The translations under genes were made by a program, and so were the position numbers. The notes under the pieces are model-generated. The model was given only the letters and a program-made list of their open reading frames with translations. It was not told the origin of the DNA and made no database searches. Below, piece by piece: positions 41,887 through 46,343 of a stretch of 46,343 nucleotides of DNA. Every line of letters starts with the position of its first letter. Within the stretch, counting starts at the first letter, position 1. The stretch is taken from contig NZ_JAFBEE010000022.1 in the NCBI RefSeq assembly GCF_016908555.1, positions 1 to 46,343 of the forward strand, written 5' to 3'. Source of the stretch: Alkaliphilus hydrothermalis (GTDB lineage Bacteria; Bacillota; Clostridia; Peptostreptococcales; Natronincolaceae).

Positions 41887-41980
41887 TCATAACTCCCTTT
41901 TATTTACAGCTATATGATTGATCTTTACCTCAAATAATACTGTTGGTAACACAAATAAATGAAATCTAAGGAGGGTCAAT

Positions 41981-42259
41981 ATGCCAAATATGATGAATAA
42001 TGGGAATCAACAACAAGGGCAGGGAATGATGCAGGGAACCATGCAGCAGGGGACACAACAAAGTAATATGCAGCTTGATGCCAATAATCTTAAAATATTA
42101 GAAGACCAGCTTTCCCACGAGTCTTTAATGAATAAAAAGTTTTCAGTTTATGCCCAATATTGTACTGATACTCAATTAAAGAACCTTTGTCAGCAGGCAG
42201 CACAAAAACACAAGGCTCATTATAACGAATTATTAAATTATTTAAACTCTCATCAATAA
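41981..42259 (+). CDS. CotF-like spore coat protein
   Basis: A 92-residue protein with a Gln/Met/Asn-rich start (about 1-30, MMNNGNQQQGQGMMQGT) and a helical segment with LKILEDQLSHESLMNKKFSVYAQYC and QLKNLCQQAAQKHKAHYNELLNYL, like the ferritin-like helices of CotF-family coat proteins. TAAGGAGGGT precedes the ATG. The next gene is of the same type, so the pair probably forms part of the spore coat. Confidence 0.78.
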   Translation: MPNMMNNGNQQQGQGMMQGTMQQGTQQSNMQLDANNLKILEDQLSHESLMNKKFSVYAQYCTDTQLKNLCQQAAQKHKAHYNELLNYLNSHQ

Positions 42260-42337
42260 TATAATTAGTTAGATTCATTCTTACAGATTAAACAAAGATA
42301 AAATACAACTGCAAATTAAAAGGAGGTCTATATAAAT

Positions 42338-42619
42338 ATGATGAATAATCATCCTAATTTATCTGAAAAGGAACTAATGAATGACCTATTAACATCTTGT
42401 AAGCAAGTAACATCAGCCTATAACGTTGGTATCACTGAAGCCTCTTGTCAAAATTTAAGACAACATTTGACCAATTGTCTGAATGATACTCAAAATACTC
42501 AATATCAAATTTTCGAAGCCATGAAGCAAAGAGGATGGTACCAAATCAAGAAGGCTCAACCTCAAGATGTTCAGAGCGCTAAAACTAAATACAATCAAGA
42601 AGCGAATCAACTTCAATAG
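42338..42619 (+). CDS. CotF-family spore coat protein
   Basis: A 93-residue helical protein beginning LSEKELMNDLLTSCKQVTSAYNVGITEA and containing LRQHLTNCLNDTQNTQYQIFEAMKQRGWY, close to the Coat_F family pattern (MNDLLxxxK...YNxxxxE...L...L...QxxxFxxMxxRGWY). AAAGGAGGTC precedes the ATG. It ends at a strong terminator and is probably co-expressed with the gene at 41981. Confidence 0.88.
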   Translation: MMNNHPNLSEKELMNDLLTSCKQVTSAYNVGITEASCQNLRQHLTNCLNDTQNTQYQIFEAMKQRGWYQIKKAQPQDVQSAKTKYNQEANQLQ

Positions 42620-42641
42620 TCTCAATAGTTAACACAAGAAA

Positions 42642-42677
42642 GCCGAGTCAATAGGATTCTATTTGACTCGGTTTTTT
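42642..42677 (+). terminator. Terminator after the coat genes
   Basis: CCGAGTCA-ATAG pairs with CTAT-T-TGACTCGG, followed by six T residues. It may also stop the converging SLH-protein transcript. Confidence 0.9.
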
Positions 42678-42709
42678 AGTAACTTCATTTTAAATAGTCT
42701 TTGTTATGA

Positions 42710-45700
42710 TTATGGTTCTACAGTTACATCCAATTTAATCATACCATTTGTCTTACCATTCATTAATCTAATACTAATATCTACATCTGCTGCTCCAATA
42801 AATGTAAAGGTTCCATTATGATGATTGATAACAGCTTCCTTACCTTCTCCAAATACATCAATTCCAAATACAGCATTTTCCATAATAGCGTTTTCACTAT
42901 TATATACTTTTGGGTTAATAGCGAGTTTATCGCCTACTTTAACATTAATACCTTGATTCGTCGGAACCGTAATCGACGAACCTGTTGTACTCGTTATTGT
43001 TGCTTCCAGTTCAAAGCGGTCTATCATAAAGCTCTTTAGATGAGATTTGTAAGAGACACCACTTTCATAGGGTAAATTCCAAAAAGTAATTTTTTTCGTA
43101 TTACTTGTAAAGGAAGCCTGAGCAGAGATTAAAGCAAAATAATTATCCTGTACACCATTAACATATCTTATAGGAGTAAAATTCATTATTGTAGAAGAAG
43201 CTGGTACAGCAGACAAATATACCTCAAGTTTATCTTCATTTAACACCTTGAATTCGGACAATACAAAACCCATCTCCAGTGCTTGAGGTTTTAGATTAGC
43301 AGTGTATTGAGCACCTTCCACATAAGGTATGTTTACATCTAGAGTGACCGTCTCACCATTCATTGAGTAACTCCATAATGTAATACTCCTATTATCCCAT
43401 TGGAAAGAATCATCCAGTACCCCATTGATTGTGCGGGTTACATCAATGTCTGAAGGACTTAAGCGTGAGTAACCTACCTGTTGATGTACAAACTGTAATT
43501 TAGTACTTAAGGTTTCCCTTTCCTCTATAATCTCTACTTCACCTTCATTGATAACTGTAACGAAAAAAGATTTCACCACATCTTGATAACCTTCTCTAGA
43601 TGCTGTAGCCACAATTTCCACTACCCCACTTTTTAATCCTGAAATTTTTCTTGTAGTTTCATCGATACTGACTATATCTGGGGTTTGTGTCACTAATGTT
43701 ACCTGTGCATCAGCTATATTCACCTTAACTAAGTTATCTACCTCAGCTCCTACTACAATTGTTTCATCCTTAACATCTAGTAGCAAGTTTTGGATTTTAT
43801 GTACTGTAAAAGGCATCGTAGTAAGGTATTCCTCATTAGTTTGTCCCTTGTAACCTAAATAATAGATTACTTCTTGGTCAAAGGCTAGCGGTCTAATCTC
43901 TGATAGGAAAGAGATATTTAGTTTTCCACCAAAAATATCACTATAATCCCTCCAACTAGGTAGTCCTGTATATAGGGTTGGTTCATTAAACTTAGTATCC
44001 ACCACGCCATTTATTGTTCTATATAGATCTAAATCAGGTGATAACTGAATAGTATCAATAGCTTTTACATAAGAAGCATATATGGAAACATTGCTATTAT
44101 AAGTCACTTCCTTTATTAAATGTTCAAAATTGTTATTTAGTACTTCTACATGATACTCATAGTGTTCTGTAATAGGAAGGATTCCCTCTATTGTACGGGT
44201 TATTTGCAATGTATTTGTATGACTAATCCAATTATGTTTTGAAAATACTTTAACTCCATCAAAACTTTCATCTTTAATGCCATTTTGGCTTCTGGTAACA
44301 ATAAAATCAGCTGCTGTTGGTAGAGTTGCTGGTGCCTCCTCAAATCTTACAAGTATTGCTGGAGAGAAAATTAAGTTGATTTCCTTTAAAATCGGTCTTC
44401 CCTGTTCATCTAACCCAGTATCTATTACTGTACCATTGTCAACTGTACCGTCGTTTGGTGTCCCGTGATCCACTGGTGTACCGTTTCCAGAACCTCCAGT
44501 AGCAGGTGGATAATAAATAACTTCTGGTTGCACTGTTGATTCTTTCTTTACAGGACTCTTTTCAAAAGTTACCCCAACCACATTAACCTTTACTTTTTCC
44601 AAAGTCCCTTGTCCTGTAAATTTGATTTCAACGTCTACCACTGCACTGGCTACTGTTGAGTCTTCACTAATATTCACCCTTGAGCCTTTTGCACTTTCAT
44701 GTACCTTCATTGCCTCTACGATCGCCTGTGTAAGATTGACATCTATATCGGATGCTTTGACATCTACTGCTTTAAAAGAACCCTTCACCTCAACTATTGT
44801 ATCTTTTGTTAGGTTTTCAGCAATAATCACTGTTTCAATCTCACTGTCTTCACTTGCATTTTCTAGTTTAGCTGCGGTTTCAACAATAATATCTTGGATC
44901 TTTGTACCATCACTAGTAACCAACCTCACTGGACTAGCTAGCTTTTTAATGGTAACTTTTCGTAAAATCGCATTATACATATAGATACTGTTTTCTCCAC
45001 CACCATTTATATGGGTATCCCCCATAACAGTTATGTTTTTAAGATATACTTCTCCTTCTCCAACAACTTCTGTAATGATTAAATCACCATTGATAGTATA
45101 GTTTTCTAAGGTCACATCTCCAGATTTTATGTAGACATTCCCATCTAATTCTCTACCTTCTTCACCTATGTAATGACCTGCTTTTATAATATGTAAATCT
45201 TTTGCCTTTTCTTCTAAAACCTCCAACAACAGCATTTCTGAATCCTTTACTGATATATCTAAGGCATTTTCCATCCCATAGGCCACCATGCCTCTTGTAA
45301 CATGATCAAAAGGACTTATATTTGAATCTACTTTTAAGCCCACTTCTGACGCCATTTTTAAATGATCGGTCGGCCATTGCAAACTTGGGTCTTTTAGGTC
45401 ATCACTATACCCTAATGCCCTCATAAGAACCACCAACATTTCAGTATAGGTTATGGTATTTTTTGGTCTAAAGGTCTTTGCATTTGAGTCACCTTCAAAC
45501 AGTCCCTCCTGTACAGCATAACCTATGAAAGGTGCATACCAAGCTGTTTCATCAACATCTACAAAATCTGCTACTATGTTAGCCTCTTTCACTTCTTCGT
45601 CAGAGAATCCCTGTAATCTCAGGGCAATTACAGCAAACTCCCCCCTTGTAGCCAAATCCTCAAGTCTTAAGCCCCCTTGCCCGAAATACCCCTTATTAAC

Positions 45701-45799
45701 TACTCTTTTTAGATCATCGGGTACCTCGTTTGCAAATACAAATGCAAACCCATTAAACACCATTGATATGGCTAATAATATTGATAATACTTTTCTCAA
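42710..45799 (-). CDS. S-layer homology domain surface protein with Ig-like repeats
   Basis: A 1029-residue exported protein. The signal peptide is about 1-24 (MRKVLSILLAISMVFNGFAF, cleaved near FANE). SLH-type segments run over about 40-190 (ADFVDVDETAWYAPFIGYAVQEGLF, TFRPKNTITYTEMLVVLMRALGY) and would anchor it to cell-wall polymer. A beta-rich stretch (about 218-290) resembles the polymer-forming or right-handed helix repeats. A Gly/Thr/Asp linker lies at 434-462. A BIG2-like Ig domain is at about 675-750. Four spaced copies of a (T/Y)RxxNGVxDxxF motif occur at 502, 593, 788 and 877. The ribosome site lies before ATG 45799. Confidence 0.92.
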   Translation of the reverse strand: MRKVLSILLAISMVFNGFAFVFANEVPDDLKRVVNKGYFGQGGLRLEDLATRGEFAVIALRLQGFSDEEVKEANIVADFVDVDETAWYAPFIGYAVQEGLFEGDSNAKTFRPKNTITYTEMLVVLMRALGYSDDLKDPSLQWPTDHLKMASEVGLKVDSNISPFDHVTRGMVAYGMENALDISVKDSEMLLLEVLEEKAKDLHIIKAGHYIGEEGRELDGNVYIKSGDVTLENYTINGDLIITEVVGEGEVYLKNITVMGDTHINGGGENSIYMYNAILRKVTIKKLASPVRLVTSDGTKIQDIIVETAAKLENASEDSEIETVIIAENLTKDTIVEVKGSFKAVDVKASDIDVNLTQAIVEAMKVHESAKGSRVNISEDSTVASAVVDVEIKFTGQGTLEKVKVNVVGVTFEKSPVKKESTVQPEVIYYPPATGGSGNGTPVDHGTPNDGTVDNGTVIDTGLDEQGRPILKEINLIFSPAILVRFEEAPATLPTAADFIVTRSQNGIKDESFDGVKVFSKHNWISHTNTLQITRTIEGILPITEHYEYHVEVLNNNFEHLIKEVTYNSNVSIYASYVKAIDTIQLSPDLDLYRTINGVVDTKFNEPTLYTGLPSWRDYSDIFGGKLNISFLSEIRPLAFDQEVIYYLGYKGQTNEEYLTTMPFTVHKIQNLLLDVKDETIVVGAEVDNLVKVNIADAQVTLVTQTPDIVSIDETTRKISGLKSGVVEIVATASREGYQDVVKSFFVTVINEGEVEIIEERETLSTKLQFVHQQVGYSRLSPSDIDVTRTINGVLDDSFQWDNRSITLWSYSMNGETVTLDVNIPYVEGAQYTANLKPQALEMGFVLSEFKVLNEDKLEVYLSAVPASSTIMNFTPIRYVNGVQDNYFALISAQASFTSNTKKITFWNLPYESGVSYKSHLKSFMIDRFELEATITSTTGSSITVPTNQGINVKVGDKLAINPKVYNSENAIMENAVFGIDVFGEGKEAVINHHNGTFTFIGAADVDISIRLMNGKTNGMIKLDVTVEP

Positions 45800-45929
45800 C
45801 TGATTTCCTCCTTACATAGTGGTAGTCATAATACTAATACTCTTCTACACAAAACTCACCTACTAATAGGTAGCATTGCAACTCATTGAGGGAATATGGT
45901 AATTATTTCTAATATTTCGACACTATCAA

Positions 45930-46088
45930 CTATAATCCCTTTATTTTCCTGAAATTTTTCCCATATTTTTTGATTAAGGCATCGAATCCTACTCCAACTT
46001 CAGAACCTATTACCTTTTCTACGATTACAGATCCTTCTAATCCTGCATTGTGGGCAATTTGTCTAACTGACTCTTCGTTTTGAATCAT
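45930..46088 (-). pseudogene. GroEL C-terminal-region fragment
   Basis: A 52-residue frame reads MIQNEESVRQIAHNAGLEGSV, then VEKVIGSEVGVGFDALIKKYG, before turning into FRKIKGL and a stop. This matches the segment of GroEL about 100 residues from the C-terminus (VRQIAxNAGLEGSVIVxKV and VGxGFDAL). The rest of GroEL is absent on both sides: the first residues before EESVRQ do not fit, and the reading ends where YVDM would follow. It is a displaced scrap of a chaperonin gene, not a functional gene. Confidence 0.8.
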
Positions 46089-46185
46089 TACTTCATTACA
46101 ATATCAAAAATTGTATCCGTGATTGTAGTTCCATGCCCCAGCTTATAAATGGTGGCACTTCTGAGTTTATAGTGTTTATAATAAA

Positions 46186-46255
46186 GTAGGGTAACTATTT
46201 TCATAGCTACCCCCTTATCAAACCGCACGTGCCCTACTAAGGCATACGTGTAAAT
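46186..46255 (-). mobile_element. Possible group II intron 3' end (domains V-VI), degenerate
   Basis: On the minus strand CACGUGCGGUUUGAUAAGGGGG looks like the 3' half of a domain V. It is followed by a 10-bp hairpin, GGGUAGCUAU-GAAA-AUAGUUACCC, in the place of domain VI. The 5' half of domain V (expected AACCGCACGUG) is only partly matched by UACC...CACGUAUGCC. If right, the intron body and its maturase lie beyond 46343 on the minus strand. The class call rests on pattern memory and needs a covariance search. Confidence 0.4.
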
Positions 46256-46343
46256 GGTAAAATAAAATGGAGAGATTTTGGCAAACAAAAACGGAGAATA
46301 ATTTCCAATATAGTACAATAAGAATACTCCTTCTGATAGAATT

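Noticed and set aside
41684..41890. 68-codon minus-strand frame opposite the small gene at 41680
   Set aside because: The plus-strand gene has a good ribosome site and fits the neighbouring gene direction; the minus frame has none.
46088..46318. 76-codon frame containing GHVRFDKGVAMKIVTL
   Set aside because: This is the translated 3' end of the probable group II intron, a common false gene call.

Overview
The window is low-GC DNA with Clostridia-type gene content: a type I-B CRISPR-Cas locus of the kind seen in clostridia, a single-chain 1252-residue PurL, a DUF3793 gene, CotF-like spore coat proteins, an SLH-domain surface protein and guanine riboswitches. A spore-forming anaerobe of the Alkaliphilus/Natronincola type fits best; this is inferred from content, not from a marker gene.

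Layout. (1) 1-265: left flank with a possible transposase tail. (2) 266-2938: CRISPR array with 41 repeats and 40 spacers, transcribed leftward from a leader at 2939-3123. (3) 3124-11427: leftward cas operon in the order cas6, cas8 (Cst1-like CXXC type), cas7, cas5, cas3, cas4, cas1, cas2, with a WYL regulator gene just upstream (11535-12482). (4) 12762-16520: purL, divergent from a LysR regulator gene. (5) 17737-24612: mixed chromosomal genes. These are a DEAD-box RNA helicase, a DUF3793 protein with a Fur-like site in its promoter, three paralogous internally duplicated hydrophobic microproteins, an aspartate kinase, a YerC-type repressor, and a soluble chemoreceptor-like protein fused to a Rossmann domain. 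(6) 24767-33517: leftward purine operon purK-purE-purC-purF-purM-purN-purH-purD, with a strongly hairpinned 375-nt gap between purH and purD. (7) 33697-38482: purine permease, guaA and guaB. The permease leader carries a tandem guanine + ykkC-type (probably PRPP) riboswitch, and the guaB leader carries a single guanine riboswitch. (8) 39001-41488: a small membrane protein, a truncated S41 protease, and an aldo/keto reductase - zinc ribbon - thioesterase operon. (9) 41680-42619: small spore-coat-type genes. (10) 42710-45799: a large SLH surface protein. (11) 45930-46343: a GroEL C-terminal scrap and a probable group II intron 3' end.

How the genes work together. The purine block holds most of the de novo route to IMP (purL, F, D, N, M, K, E, C, H; purB is not in the window), the IMP-to-GMP branch (guaB, guaA) and purine uptake. 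Two RNA-based sensors for guanine, one joined to a probable PRPP sensor, match transport and GMP synthesis to supply. The cas operon is complete for adaptation (cas4, cas1, cas2), crRNA maturation (cas6), Cascade (cas8, cas7, cas5) and interference (cas3). Several spacers translate into phage-like peptides.

The most striking observations are: two spacers in one array that are exact 35-nt reverse complements of each other (427-461 and 824-858); two spacers that look like abutting pieces of one phage locus; a zinc ribbon inside Cas5; the tandem riboswitch; the paired long hairpins in the purH-purD gap; and the Rossmann-chemoreceptor fusion. I found no wholly unknown multigene system.
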